Position numbers and translations under genes: made by a program. A stretch of 64,000 nt of DNA. It comes from Protula sp. h YS-2021. Lineage: Eukaryota; Annelida; Polychaeta; Sabellida; Serpulidae. Shown piece after piece: positions 56,222 through 64,000 of this stretch. A model generated the notes under the pieces. It was not told the DNA's origin. It saw only the letters and a program-made list of their open reading frames with translations, and did no database searches. The stretch is taken from assembly GCA_949752745.1 (NCBI GenBank), contig OX457031.1, forward strand, positions 46,333,257 through 46,397,256, read 5' to 3'. Position 1 is the stretch's first letter. Each line of letters opens with the position of its first letter.

Positions 56222-56636
56222 ATGCAAAACTTATGTGATGACATTGTGCTAAAACATTTTGGAAAGTATATCGTTCTATCACCTGACGAAGAATCTGTGT
56301 TGAAAGACCATCTAGAGAAGTTGAGGATACCCGGCTTTCTCCTAGCAGTCTCAAATGAATTAGAAGTGCGTGTGACTAAGAACTGCCCAGACGTGTTTGT
56401 ACAATTTCGCCAATATGACAAGCTTACAGAACGCTACGACTACATCACCCTCAACACAGTGGAATGGTACCCTCTGTTACAAGCATTGGATTGGAAAGAA
56501 CCTTACGCTTGAATTCAAAGAGGAAGGAGTGCAACTCATGCGAGGCACCAAGTCCATTGAGCTGACACATCCCATGTGTGTTATGGTGATGGACATTGAC
56601 ATGAATGATCATGGATATGAACTGAAACTGTCTTAA
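56222..56636 (+). pseudogene. Small protein with two PC4-like helix motifs, frameshifted
   Basis: ATG follows the previous stop directly (TAAATG). The first frame ends at 56512 and a second frame ends at 56636; the change is at about 56495. KYIVLSPDEESVLKDHLEKL and FVQFRQYDKLTERYDYITLN followed by TVEWYPLLQAL both resemble the PC4 turn and helix. No other family is recognised. Confidence 0.4.
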
Positions 56637-56650
56637 CACGAAGATGTTAA

Positions 56651-56876
56651 AATAAAGTTTGGTAATGGGCAGTGTTATGCCAGTTTTCATAGCATTTACA
56701 AACGTGGATGTAATGTCTATGATACATATATTAATTTAGATGGTATGAATGGCATGTGTTTATTGGTGTATTGAATGTATTTGTAAAATAAAACTTTAAT
56801 GTAAAATAATTGTTAAAATGTAAATAATGTATAACACAATAAAAAAAGAATGTTGTATAAAACTGTCTTGTTTATT
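56651..56876. terminator. Convergent polyadenylation region
   Basis: Plus-strand AATAAA at 56651, 56787 and 56838; minus-strand AATAAA (TTTATT on plus) at about 56870. It separates the plus replication block from the minus virion block. This is ordinary polyadenylation, unlike the histone-type ends of the two divergent small genes. Confidence 0.7.
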
Positions 56877-56942
56877 TACAATATCCATAATAAAATCCCA
56901 AATAACCAACTACTGAACTAATACAACTTAACTAATACAACA

Positions 56943-57218
56943 TCAATAAAATAATGGTTTATAATGTCTATATACAAAATCCTTTACAACAAAATCACCA
57001 TCACTTCTTCTTAATACATCAATGATTTCAAAAGGACTATGTCCTCGAGCTCTTTGAATTATATAATACACACAATAAAATCCACATGTAGATGATATCG
57101 GTGTTTGTAATGGAACTGAATTATAAATGAAATTAAACTTTAAAAACTTATTCAAACGACTGTCTATAGGTAAAAGTCCATAAGAGTCAAAATATTCTGC
57201 AGGGTCGCAAACTCCCAT
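56943..57218 (-). pseudogene. Adenain-like cysteine protease, C-terminal half only
   Basis: 91 codons: EYFDSYGLLP (acidic catalytic region), VPLQ (oxyanion Gln), then STCGFYCVYYII with the nucleophile Cys. The upstream His-containing half is absent; the frame instead runs into the end of the major capsid gene, suggesting a deletion that joined the two. The protease normally processes virion proteins. Confidence 0.75.
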
Positions 57219-58309
57219 GTTTGATAATGATCATCACCATCATAATCAGGTGTTAAGTCAAAAGAAAATAAAGCATAACCTCTAGGCCAATCTTCTCTTT
57301 TTATAATGGAACTTTTCTCACCATTCAATCTATCAAAAGATTTGTAAAGAGTTTCAAAAGCATCAAGATATTTGCCTCGATTTATATCAAGCTTGACAGG
57401 TTTGGATAGGACTGGTTCACCATCCGTGTAAAGTTGCATAAAGTTAAGAAGAAAATCATCAAAATTGTATGGATTTCTCATCACTGTTCCAGCAAAGGCT
57501 TCATTATGGACCAGTCCAATAACAATTCGTTTTGGTAATTGGCCTAAAAAGATGTTATCTTTCACAAAAGATTGAAATCAAGTTGGAATAGCTAAAATTT
57601 TACACTCTTTGCTAGTAATAATTAATTTAGCAGGAGTTTCCATCAATGCATCTGCATGTCCTAACTGAATACCTGGACTAACCCTCACTTTGCGAATGGT
57701 TAATTACGCATCTCTCACTTCTACTTTAAAACCATTATTTGCAGCCATTAATACATATTCATCTTTTTCTCTATGTAAACGTAATTTCATACTAATACAA
57801 TTGTAAGTGCATACTAATACTATTGTAAGTGCAAACTCACGGATTAGACGTGTATACAAATAACGATTATGTAAACCATTATTTCCTGTTTGAGCTAGAT
57901 CACCACCCTCAACATTTACATGAAAACCTGATACATATCTCTCATGATTAGCTCTTTTCACCTCATGACTATTCATTGACCCAGCAGTATCTTTACAGAT
58001 GAGACGCATGGAGCCCTCAGAATGGAGACTTTCTTCCTAGTCATGAATGAGATGAGATATGATGCTGGTATATCCATGGGTATTGTTGCTATGTGATACC
58101 AAACGACCATTTAGAAATAATTCAATATTGGACCACAACCCATTAAACAAATCATTAATGCATGATATATTATCATCTACATCACATGGAGTTCCATCAG
58201 CCTTTACAATAGCGCATACAATATGAAGTTTACTATTCTTTAAATCTAGATATTCTTCTGTACTCGCAGAGAGACTACATTCACAAGAATGATTATGAAT
58301 TAAAGACAT
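57164..58309 (-). pseudogene. Major capsid protein (double jelly-roll), three in-frame stops
   Basis: One frame of 382 codons from ATG 58309, interrupted by TAG 58037-58039, TAA 57704-57706 and TGA 57578-57580. Recognisable blocks: EYLDLKNSKLHIVC and SNIELFLNGRLV near the N-terminus, CKDTAGSMN, MKLRLHREKDEYVLM, and LFSFDLTPDYDGDDHY near the end, all typical of Maverick hexon-like proteins. A 20-odd-base tandem duplication at about 57795-57835 distorts the middle. The C-terminal end is missing at the protease junction, and the frame is shorter than usual for the family. It starts 2 nt after the stop of the basic protein gene. Confidence 0.85.
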
Positions 58310-58311
58310 GA

Positions 58312-58668
58312 TTAAAAAATATCTTTCTTATATTTTGTTGATGTTGTTCGTTTAGCTGCCTTTCGCCTTCTGACAGGTTTTGCTGGTTGTGCTCTCTTTT
58401 GTTCTCCTAACCCATCACCAAACACACGCTGTGCTACTCGGCCTGTAACATCTTTCGCAACATCTTTTGCAGCCTTTTTAAGATGTGGTGCAACGATTTT
58501 AGCCCCTGTCTTAAGCAGTGGAATAGCTTTGCGAGCCAATGATCCCAATATTTAACCAATACCATCTCCATATTGTACTCGCGCTTCTTTAAATCCTGGT
58601 AATTCCCCACCCACTTGACGAAGAAAATGGCTGCGATATGTAGACGGATCGTGTGTATATGGTTTCAT
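58312..58668 (-). pseudogene. Small basic virion protein, one in-frame stop
   Basis: 118 codons from ATG 58668, with a TAA at 58552-58554. It has YGDGIG before the stop, LGSLARKAIPLLKTGAKIV after it, and a Lys/Arg-rich tail (RRRKAAKRTTSTKYKK). This Gly-rich, then amphipathic helix, then basic layout is a conserved Maverick/adintovirus late protein, possibly comparable to adenovirus core or membrane-active proteins (uncertain). Its ATG overlaps the minor capsid stop as ATGA. Confidence 0.65.
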
Positions 58669-59388
58669 AATGCTTTTGGTCGAAAGTTAAGTTTACATAT
58701 CACTTTCCCAGTTTGAAATGAAACATTATGACCTGTGTCATACTTAATATTCATTTCTATTGTGTCAAATTTAGACGTAATGAGGTTCTTCATAAGTTTT
58801 CATAACAATATCACCATCATCTCCTTTAATGGGAACAGAAAGTAGTAAAGGAACATAATAATCTCCAACTACTTGTGGCTCACAAATACTACAGTACACA
58901 TAAAGTGTATAAAATCCATGTTTCACATCGGATTGATGTTCAGCAGGACCGGATTCTTTATACCATTTATCTGGTTTCAGCTCAGCTAATCCAGTAGAAA
59001 AGACAATATCATAATCATCTCTTAAAATAAGATAAACTTTTCGACTAATTTTATCATACTTTTACTGAATAGGGTTTGCATTAAGAGATTTTTGTAATTC
59101 TTCATTTATTGCAGTACATATTTCAGGTATGGATCTGTAGTAACCATATGGAAAGGAAACTGCATAAAATACTTCTAATGATGATCGATAATGAAGAGCA
59201 TAGTCTATTCCTGGCCTCATTGTCGTCCATGTGTGTGGGTATTGAATTTCAGCTAAGGCTACTTCATATTTTCCTTTCAAATATATTGTACGAGGTAAAC
59301 GAATTTGATAAGTAGAAGCCTTATTAGTAGGATAATAGTTCATACTAGCATTGCTAGGTAAAGTTATATAAAAACTTGTTCACTCCAT
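58665..59388 (-). pseudogene. Minor capsid (penton-like) protein, broken
   Basis: From ATG 59388: codon 3 is TGA (59380-59382), then FYITLPSNAS, YQIRLPRTIYLKGKYEVALA, EIQYPHTW, a TAA at 59062-59064, LYVYCSICEPQVVGDYYVPL, and after a frame change near 58773, FDTIEMNIKYDTG to the stop at 58665. These are the recurring blocks of Maverick single-jelly-roll penton-like proteins. Alternative start: ATG 59343, but the blocks before it match the family. Confidence 0.85.
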
Positions 59389-59447
59389 GATGACTAAATC
59401 GTTTGTGTGATGTAGACTAGATTCGTATATACATTACTTCATGTTTG

Positions 59448-59642
59448 TCACTCGTCATCTCCATTGCTGTCTAAATTGTCGTCTAAATTGCTATCTACAT
59501 GATCTACATTGGTATCTACTACTTCTCCTTCACTACAAGCACTGACACACCTAATTTTTACAGGAATAGTATTTTTATTTCCACTTTCTTTACAACAACA
59601 ACAACACCATAACTCTTTGATCCATGTTAAAACGTTTCCCAT
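59448..59642 (-). CDS. Small acylated membrane-targeting protein (MGN + Cys cluster)
   Basis: 64 codons beginning MGNVLTWIKELWCCCCCK: Gly at position 2 fits N-myristoylation and the five consecutive Cys fit palmitoylation. The acidic tail is Asp-rich with DxNxDD. No stop interrupts it. Its start overlaps the upstream ORF's end by 16 bp. Comparable MG-start small proteins occur in adintovirus late regions; the function is unknown, membrane attachment inferred. Confidence 0.6.
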   Translation of the reverse strand: MGNVLTWIKELWCCCCCKESGNKNTIPVKIRCVSACSEGEVVDTNVDHVDSNLDDNLDSNGDDE

Positions 59643-60196
59643 CCTTCCGGAAACAACCTTTGTTGACGTTGTTGTATCTCTTTTGTAATATCTTCACGAG
59701 TTGTCTTTTTACCAAAAACGGTTTTGGGAATATTAGCGTCTACAATTTCCTCAATAAACTGCTTCAAACCATATGGTGGTTCTCGTCGTTCTTTTCTTCT
59801 TGTAGAAACCAATGCTTCTTTCAACAAATCAATAATGTTGGAATTTGTAATGACAGTACCCATTTTTAAAACAAGTTCAGTTTTATCTGTCCATCTCATG
59901 CCATGTTTCTTAAGTTCTGCCAGAAGTTGTGTTAGTTTAACATGATAAATAGGTTGAAAATGGTTTAGAAACTGTCGGGACTTTTCTGATTTTTCTGCTT
60001 TGGATGATATAACAGACTTCTGTTTTTGTTGCTGTGACTGAGTTGTTCGTAAATGACGGCCAAGAACTTGAGACATTTCTATTGCCTTTTCACGAGTTCG
60101 TTTCCCACGTAAAAGTTTATTCACTTTTCCCTTCTTTTCTAACAACATTTTATATTCATATTCAGGAATGAGGACCACTTTCATAGTATGTTTCAT
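59627..60196 (-). CDS. Conserved Maverick late protein, Lys/Gln-rich, intact
   Basis: 189 codons, uninterrupted. It starts MKHTMKVVLIPEYEYKMLLEK, with a basic coiled-coil-like middle (SQQQKQKSVISSKAEK), a folded-looking block (LLAELKKHGMRWTDKTELVL and IDLLKEALV) and a C-terminal PPYGLKQFIEEIVDANIPKT. Late ORFs beginning with a similar VLIPEYEY start appear in other Mavericks as I recall them; the function is not known. The ATG overlaps the next gene's TGA (ATGA). Confidence 0.6.
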   Translation of the reverse strand: MKHTMKVVLIPEYEYKMLLEKKGKVNKLLRGKRTREKAIEMSQVLGRHLRTTQSQQQKQKSVISSKAEKSEKSRQFLNHFQPIYHVKLTQLLAELKKHGMRWTDKTELVLKMGTVITNSNIIDLLKEALVSTRRKERREPPYGLKQFIEEIVDANIPKTVFGKKTTREDITKEIQQRQQRLFPEGWETF

Positions 60197-60519
60197 TTTA
60201 ACAGCAACTGAGCTAACAAGGGTAATGCAAATTTAGCAATAGCTCCAATGAATCCTCCTTTCTGATTAACCAACTTCATTTTTCTTCGAAGTGATATCTT
60301 CTTATCTGCCAGTGTGCGTAGGGTATGACGTTCACGCTTGAATTCCTTATACCTTTTTGAGCTTAAGGGTAAATGTCCTCGCAATATATTCAAACAAATT
60401 TCAAACAAGCTAGTTAATTCCTCCTTAGTAACTTGTTGTAACAAGGATTTACGTCGTTTAGGCCCGCTGCGTGCGAGCAAGTGAAGAAAAGGTTGATTTG
60501 CTTGAATACGTTTAGACAT
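60193..60519 (-). CDS. Conserved small basic Maverick protein, intact
   Basis: 108 codons, uninterrupted: FLHLLARSGPKRRKSLLQQV, LTSLFEICLNILRGHLPLS, LADKKISLRRKMKLVNQKGG, then hydrophobic FIGAIAKFALPLLAQLLL. The pattern of a helical domain ending in a Gly-Gly turn and hydrophobic C-terminus recurs in Maverick elements beside the ATPase gene. Function unknown. The first 8 bases overlap the ATPase end. Confidence 0.65.
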   Translation of the reverse strand: MSKRIQANQPFLHLLARSGPKRRKSLLQQVTKEELTSLFEICLNILRGHLPLSSKRYKEFKRERHTLRTLADKKISLRRKMKLVNQKGGFIGAIAKFALPLLAQLLLK

Positions 60520-61171
60520 CTTGGCTGCGAATGGTCAAGTGACTTGGTTCTTGTTCATACGCTACTTTATCAACATATACGTAATGTGTATCTTTTGGTA
60601 AAATGCCTGTACGAATACGTAGTTGATCATTCGTCTTCGGCTTCAAATCAATGAATAAATAGCCATGAGGTTTGCTGGTAGCATCTTGATAGGCTTCTAT
60701 GAGAAATTGAGATTTTCCAGGATACATTTGTCGCGCTAATGTACTTATTTGTTGACTGTCTCTGGGATTTTTAAACAGAATGATGTAATGTGTATTCAAA
60801 CTAATATTTCGCATTTCTCTACCATGATGGAATAAATTATGCACAATAAAAATAATGCTTAGATTTTGATGACTGCTACCAACACTAAAGAGACGTGTCA
60901 TTCGCTCATCACTATGACATTTCGTCATTAAGTCATCAATGATGAGTAAGTTTGGCTTTTTCGGGTTAAAACGCTCTTCAATGTCATCTGGAATGCCTTG
61001 GTAAAATTCCACACCCTTCATTCCCTTGTATAAAGGCTGATCTGCTGCATAGAGCCATAAAATGGTTTTTGGAGAGGGTTTAATTAACTTTTGTTCTAGA
61101 ATTTCCCTAACTAGAGACGTTTTACCACTGCCTGTAGGTCCAGAGACCAAACATGTGAATGGATGCTTCAT
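60512..61171 (-). CDS. FtsK/HerA (A32-like) genome-packaging ATPase, intact
   Basis: 219 codons with Walker A GPTGSGKT at residues 11-18, Walker B LLIIDD at 75-80, and the HNLF sensor region at 111-114. No stop or shift is seen and the length is normal for the family. The enzyme pumps DNA into capsids, so its presence with capsid genes supports a virion-forming ancestry. Its ATG overlaps the integrase stop as ATGA. It is one of only a few undamaged genes of the element. Confidence 0.93.
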   Translation of the reverse strand: MKHPFTCLVSGPTGSGKTSLVREILEQKLIKPSPKTILWLYAADQPLYKGMKGVEFYQGIPDDIEERFNPKKPNLLIIDDLMTKCHSDERMTRLFSVGSSHQNLSIIFIVHNLFHHGREMRNISLNTHYIILFKNPRDSQQISTLARQMYPGKSQFLIEAYQDATSKPHGYLFIDLKPKTNDQLRIRTGILPKDTHYVYVDKVAYEQEPSHLTIRSQDV

Positions 61172-62280
61172 TTTCGAATATCAGTTTCTTTCACCCAACT
61201 GTTAAACTTCTTTGGCTAACCTATCCACTTCACAAATAATTCTTTAACACCTCGTCTTCTTCGTGTTTTTAAGACCTTTTCAATTCTGTAGACAGATTCA
61301 ATATCTTTTGTTACTTTCTGCAGTTCTTCTTCATAGAAATGTCCATCAATATCCTCGTCTAAATAGTCTTTCACACGATACAAGTGTATTCCTTGCTTCT
61401 TACAACGATGTGTGATAATGAAGACTTCTTGCGTCCATTTTATATGATAATCCCGTTGAAATACATATTTCATGTGAGAAATGCGAACCTGATCACCAAT
61501 TTTAAATTTGTAGGGTTTTTTCTTCTTCTTTGGTTTCAATTTCAATTTGTCAACTTACATATACTTCCACACTTTCGATTCGTTGTCTTTACGAATATCT
61601 GCTGGAGCATACTTATTAGGGAGGGAGCCATGAGGTCTATGGTTGTAATTGTACACTAAGTCTGGAAGGATGTCCATATATCGATAAGTTTGGTTATGTA
61701 GGAAATATCGATACATCATTCCCTTTAGGGTACGAATGACTCTCTCAGCAAAGTTGGCTTTGGTTTCATTCTTTGTTGTATAGGCATGTATTCCCTCCTT
61801 CTTCAAAAATGCTTTTACCCATCTGTTTTTAAATTCAGTTCCTTTATCCGACCATAGAGTTCGTGATCTTCGTTGTGTTTCATGAAAAATCTTTTGAAAG
61901 GCTTCTATGACACTGGTATGTGATTTATTAGGTATTGGTTGCACCCATAAATATTTGGAAAACACATCAATGACAACCAATAAAAAGTGGGTGTCATCAC
62001 TATAGGGAGCTATGTTTCCCATGTCGGCTAAATCAATATCCCACACGTCATCAATTCCACGTGTAATGACACGTTGTCTTTTAAACCTATATTTTACAGG
62101 TTGTAGTAAACTGAAGGCATCTTGATCCTGTAACCATTTCTTCACTTGTGAATGAGTGACTGATTGGTCATGTTTTTTAATATGTGATAAAGTTTGTAAG
62201 GACCAGCAAATGCCCCGGGTTGACCAGGTTTAAAGTAAATATTGGTTAGGTAGTCTTTCCACGTCGACACGTTAACACTA
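61168..62280 (-). pseudogene. Retroviral-type integrase with chromodomain, broken
   Basis: N-terminal region at about 62150-62280 (DYLTNIYFKPGQPGAFAG) in one frame; core from 62145 in another: Asp in VWDIDLADM, Asp in LWSDKGTEFK, Glu in NFAERVIRTLKG, all three catalytic residues present. Then TAA at 61555-61557, an SH3-like KIGDQVRISHMKYVF, and a chromodomain start (YRIEKVLKTRRRRGVKELFV) cut by TAG at 61216-61218; the frame ends at 61168. No convincing start codon is seen. It inserts the element and makes the 6-bp target duplication in this family. Confidence 0.88.
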
Positions 62281-62343
62281 AATGATTAACACTTGTCAAC
62301 ATATCTTGCATTTTATTTTGTCTTACAACTCAATCAACATATC

Positions 62344-62622
62344 TTACAAATCAAGTATTGACACAATGGTATGAATAAGTGGAGTCCATTGATCTTCAAT
62401 GAACATTAACCAACTACTTAATTCATCAAATGTGATAGCATCTACACCATATTTTTCACAACGTTGATTTGCATTATCTAACATTTTATCTAAATGAATG
62501 TAATATTTAGCTTCACTCCAATATGTATAGACAAATGCAGAATGACAAGTATGTTCTGAACACTCTTCATTTTGACAAGCAGGACATACTAAACATGCAA
62601 ACTTTTTTACAGCTAATAACAT
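62344..62622 (-). CDS. Small Cys-rich ORF, unknown
   Basis: 92 codons with CLVCPACQNEECSEHTC near the N-terminus, a likely zinc site, followed by FVYTYWSEAKYYIHLDKML and an acidic helical tail. No family is recognised. It sits between integrase and the next minus ORF. Confidence 0.45.
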   Translation of the reverse strand: MLLAVKKFACLVCPACQNEECSEHTCHSAFVYTYWSEAKYYIHLDKMLDNANQRCEKYGVDAITFDELSSWLMFIEDQWTPLIHTIVSILDL

Positions 62623-62675
62623 TTCTTCACAATATGTTTTTTACACAATATATTGTCTCAATGTGATGTCTGCCA

Positions 62676-62963
62676 TTATACTGAAATGTAGATTAACCAC
62701 CCTCTCACTTCATCAAACAGTCTTGGGTCAAATCGAGCAAAGTGATATGCTGCTTCCACATCAAACTCCTCAGCTCCGTCAATATTTGAAAGCACACACT
62801 CTTTGATGAAATCCTCGTGTAAGTTTGGTACGTTCAACGTGGAATGAGCAAGTTCCCAATAGATGTCAAAGTGTTCCAGTTGTTGTTGAATAGATCCAAA
62901 ACGCGCCAGTTCACTTATCATGTAGTCCACATACGTCTCCTTGAAATACGTTTCTACATCCAT
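62676..62963 (-). CDS. Small ORF, unknown
   Basis: 95 codons from ATG 62963 (MDVETYFKETYVDYMISELA). The frame remains open to 63062 upstream, but that part is the wrong frame of a Cys-rich stretch belonging to its neighbour. Acidic, helical, no recognised motif. Confidence 0.4.
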   Translation of the reverse strand: MDVETYFKETYVDYMISELARFGSIQQQLEHFDIYWELAHSTLNVPNLHEDFIKECVLSNIDGAEEFDVEAAYHFARFDPRLFDEVRGWLIYISV

Positions 62964-63115
62964 CTTTGCTTCACATGTCCATATAACACGTCTGCACACT
63001 TTGACGGCTGGCAAGCAAATGACTTGCAGTCTTACTCTGCAGATACTGTTACTGGGCCGCACTTGTTGCAGAAGTTGTCTGGTTCACATAACTTGCAATT
63101 GTACTTGTGACAGTG

Positions 63116-64000
63116 TCAATCATAATCCTCAGCATATCCGTAAGCACCACAATATTCACAGGTAAGTCCAAGTTGATTTTGCACGTTCATATTCTCCAAT
63201 TGAACTTCAGTCAGTCTTTTCTTGGATAGCTTTGACACTTTCATTCGATTGTCCTTTTGCAGCTTAACAGGAGTTTTCTTCCCATGACAATCCGTACATG
63301 GCAATAAGGTTGAGGTTATGCTATCGATTTCCTGAAGCAATGTCTCCCATTCACCATCATTCATGCTGATGTAACGCGTATATTCTTTCCCTTCAAACAG
63401 TGATGTTTGCACAAAACTCACATAGCGCATATCCAAGTATGAAATTACTTCAAGCCACTTCGTTTCCGTTAAGTACAGGTTGAAGCCAATGTTGCGTAAT
63501 CTTGTCAAGTTCTGACACACAATCCTCCACAAGGACGGTGATAAAGCAAGCCATCTCTCCACACGTTTGATTCGAAGAAATAGCCCAAATTGTCCATGCT
63601 CCACAGCAATGGTTAAGTTTGCACTAATTTTAAAGCTGCTTGTCTTCTCCATGGCTGCGCGTTGAATGATGACTTCGCACCTCACCCCTTTTATATTGAC
63701 ATTACATTTTTTCATGAGATGTTCGTAAAATCGCGGCGTGATCTCGTTGAAACCATCAAGGAAGGCTGTTGGCAAACCGTCTGTTAGAGATTGTTTCATG
63801 ACACTCACTAAAAAGTCTCCTGATTTGCGACGACCATTTATCCATTCAAAGAGCATTGGCATGGTGAAATGTCCTTTTTCATAGAGGTAGGCCATCATAT
63901 CATACACCTTAATACGTTCTTCAGGGTACTTGAGGCCATGTAGCATGGCCTTTGCACATTTGGAGTCGTAATCCTCATCAACACACTTTGGCGCCGGTAG
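63116..64000 (-). CDS. ORF with PC4-like repeats and Cys-rich tail, cut by window end
   Basis: The frame is open from 64000 to the stop at 63116. Two segments resemble the PC4 strand-turn-helix: FLRIKRVERWLALSPSLWRI and YTRYISMNDGEWETLLQEID. The C-terminus has LPCTDCHGKK and TCEYCGAYGY, two Cys pairs; a further Cys-rich stretch follows the stop in the same frame, so the stop may be premature. The first part (MLHGLKYPEERIKVYDMMAY) is unrecognised. Function unknown. Confidence 0.45.
   Translation of the reverse strand, partial: LPAPKCVDEDYDSKCAKAMLHGLKYPEERIKVYDMMAYLYEKGHFTMPMLFEWINGRRKSGDFLVSVMKQSLTDGLPTAFLDGFNEITPRFYEHLMKKCNVNIKGVRCEVIIQRAAMEKTSSFKISANLTIAVEHGQFGLFLRIKRVERWLALSPSLWRIVCQNLTRLRNIGFNLYLTETKWLEVISYLDMRYVSFVQTSLFEGKEYTRYISMNDGEWETLLQEIDSITSTLLPCTDCHGKKTPVKLQKDNRMKVSKLSKKRLTEVQLENMNVQNQLGLTCEYCGAYGYAEDYD

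Larger units (their letters stand above)
49836..64000. mobile_element. Maverick/Polinton (adintovirus-like) element, right end outside window
   Basis: One region encodes protein-primed DNA polymerase B, retroviral-type integrase with a chromodomain, FtsK/A32-like packaging ATPase, adenain-type protease, double-jelly-roll major capsid and penton-like minor capsid: the defining Maverick set. The proposed left end AGTAGGG follows GCGAGC, a candidate 6-bp target duplication, inside a MITE copy whose other copies continue differently at exactly this point. Plus-strand genes (replication side) and minus-strand genes (virion side) converge at about 56.7-56.9 kb. Many genes carry single in-frame stops, so the copy is inactive as it stands. 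Confidence 0.93.

Overview
This window is eukaryotic DNA, most likely from an invertebrate animal. It has spliced exons, AATAAA polyadenylation signals, minisatellites, and decayed copies of DIRS, Gypsy, LINE, MULE/FLYWCH and Maverick elements; no bacterial operons or ribosome-binding sites are seen. I cannot name the species. Nearly everything recognisable is mobile or repetitive DNA. The only good candidate for ordinary host coding sequence is one transmembrane exon near 8.5 kb.

Layout. 1-4.96 kb: a broken tyrosine-recombinase (DIRS/Ngaro-type) retrotransposon on the minus strand. 6.9-9.5 kb: AT-rich and tandem repeats around the possible exon. 10.6-12.0 kb: a four-exon integrase-core pseudogene with intact splice junctions. 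13.6-29.2 kb: a 165-bp satellite interrupted by a 13.4-kb Gypsy element whose env position carries a C2H2 zinc-finger ORF instead of an envelope gene. 31.2-39.4 kb: an inverted-repeat element rich in GACGTCGG, a LINE, a second (inverted) copy of the 6.9-kb composite repeat, a FLYWCH/MULE transposase remnant and a MITE family with an AGCGAAAT/CGCTAGCG signature. 41.2-43.1 kb: a CR1-like LINE tail split by that MITE family, then a TATC microsatellite. 44.2-47.2 kb: a large palindromic (foldback) element.

49.8 kb to the end: a Maverick/Polinton (adintovirus-like) element that runs out of the window. Its candidate left end begins AGTAGGG, lies inside a MITE copy, and carries paired CRE-like TGACGTCA sites. 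Next come two small divergent genes (a RING-like gene on minus, a Cys-rich gene on plus), then protein-primed PolB, a PC4-like gene and two related small ORFs on plus. After convergent polyadenylation signals, the minus strand carries cysteine protease, major capsid, basic protein, minor capsid, acylated small protein, two small conserved proteins, packaging ATPase, integrase and three further ORFs. The minus genes are packed with 4-16 bp overlaps. Most are broken by scattered stop codons, but the ATPase and two small ORFs are still open.

The most unusual observation is a pair of histone-mRNA-type 3' end modules in the Maverick, one downstream of each divergent small gene. Each has a 6-bp GGCCCT/AGGGCC stem, a 4-nt UYUN loop and a similar purine-rich element exactly 12 nt downstream. 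Together with a PC4-like ssDNA-binding gene and recurring PC4-like motifs, this suggests expression tied to host S phase. That functional reading is inference.
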